From contig CAJOFG010000147.1 in the NCBI GenBank assembly GCA_905233965.1, positions 1 through 5,044 of the forward strand: a stretch of 5,044 nucleotides of DNA. The letters run 5' to 3'. Under the pieces are notes generated by a model. It had not been told where the DNA came from. It saw only the letters and a program-made list of their open reading frames with translations, and ran no database searches. Position numbers and translations under genes: made by a program. This document shows, piece after piece, positions 4,962 through 5,044 of this stretch. Positions within the stretch are counted from its first letter, which is position 1. Every line of letters starts with the position of its first letter. This stretch comes from an uncultured Selenomonadaceae bacterium. Lineage in GTDB: Bacteria > Bacillota > Negativicutes > Selenomonadales > Selenomonadaceae.

Positions 4962-5044
4962 TTAAAAATTGTTTTTGTTTTCTGCGTAAACTTCCGGGAG
5001 AATCGCCGCGAGATTTGAAAATTCTTTTATGTTGTGCGCGAAAA
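4962..5044 (-). CDS. C-terminal end of an unidentified gene (runs off right edge)
   Basis: One minus-strand frame is open from the right edge and stops with TAA at 4962-4964, giving 26 residues. It includes N-I-K-E-F-S-N-L-A-A-I-L-P-E-V-Y and ends in an Asn/Lys-rich E-N-K-N-N-F tail. The codons (GCG, CCG, GAA, CTC, AAC) fit those of the other genes here, and the piece looks like an amphipathic helix with a polar tail. I do not recognise the family. A second minus frame is also open from the edge to about 4893, but its composition is less protein-like. The gene would lie upstream of the small secreted protein in the same direction, with about 200 bp between. Confidence 0.4.
   Translation of the reverse strand, partial: FAHNIKEFSNLAAILPEVYAENKNNF

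Noticed and set aside
5029..5044. Plus-strand ATG at 5029 as the start of a rightward gene
   Set aside because: No Shine-Dalgarno lies within a usable distance, and the minus-strand frame across the same bases has better codon composition. Too little sequence to call.

Overview
The window looks like ordinary chromosome from an anaerobic, moderately AT-rich bacterium of the Firmicutes type. My best guess is a Negativicutes/Selenomonadales relative. That is an inference from three things: anaerobic-pathway CbiE and CbiT, a FliB-type flagellin methylase, and strong GGAGG ribosome-binding sites with TTG starts at two genes. No rRNA, tRNA, CRISPR array, insertion sequence or phage gene is visible.

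Layout. At the left edge the first 52 codons of an aspartate kinase (lysC) run leftwards from a TTG start. A 281-bp divergent intergenic region (157-437) carries a good leftward lysC promoter (TTGACG-17-TACAAT with extended -10), a rightward promoter (TTGCAA-18-TATAAT), an isolated inverted repeat, and an imperfect duplication of ACAATCG...AATTGYCGGC. Rightwards from 438 comes a tight four-gene run: cbiE (TTG start, 438-1079), cbiT (1073-1738, overlapping cbiE by 7 bp), an M20C dipeptidase of the PepD type (1754-3253, 15-bp gap) and a FliB-type flagellin lysine N-methylase (3250-4482, ATGA overlap). A hairpin terminator that should work in both directions follows at 4490-4527. Converging on it from the right is a 73-residue secreted protein with an H-x3-C...C-x2-C metal-site pattern (4539-4760, minus). 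Its roughly 200-bp upstream region holds a second TTGCAA-18-TATAAT promoter, a 33-bp inverted repeat and an FNR-like box. The last ~80 bases probably hold the C-terminal end of another minus-strand gene that I cannot identify.

How the genes work together. CbiT and CbiE catalyse consecutive methylations in anaerobic cobalamin ring synthesis: C15 methylation with C12 decarboxylation, then C5 methylation. PepD and FliB have no obvious role in that pathway, so the operon appears to be a housekeeping mixture held together by co-transcription. I did not find a convincing undescribed system. The points most worth checking are the C-terminal tail of CbiT, the FliB without any flagellar gene near it, the small secreted metal-site protein with its structured leader, and the very frequent AAAATTTT octamer across coding and non-coding DNA.
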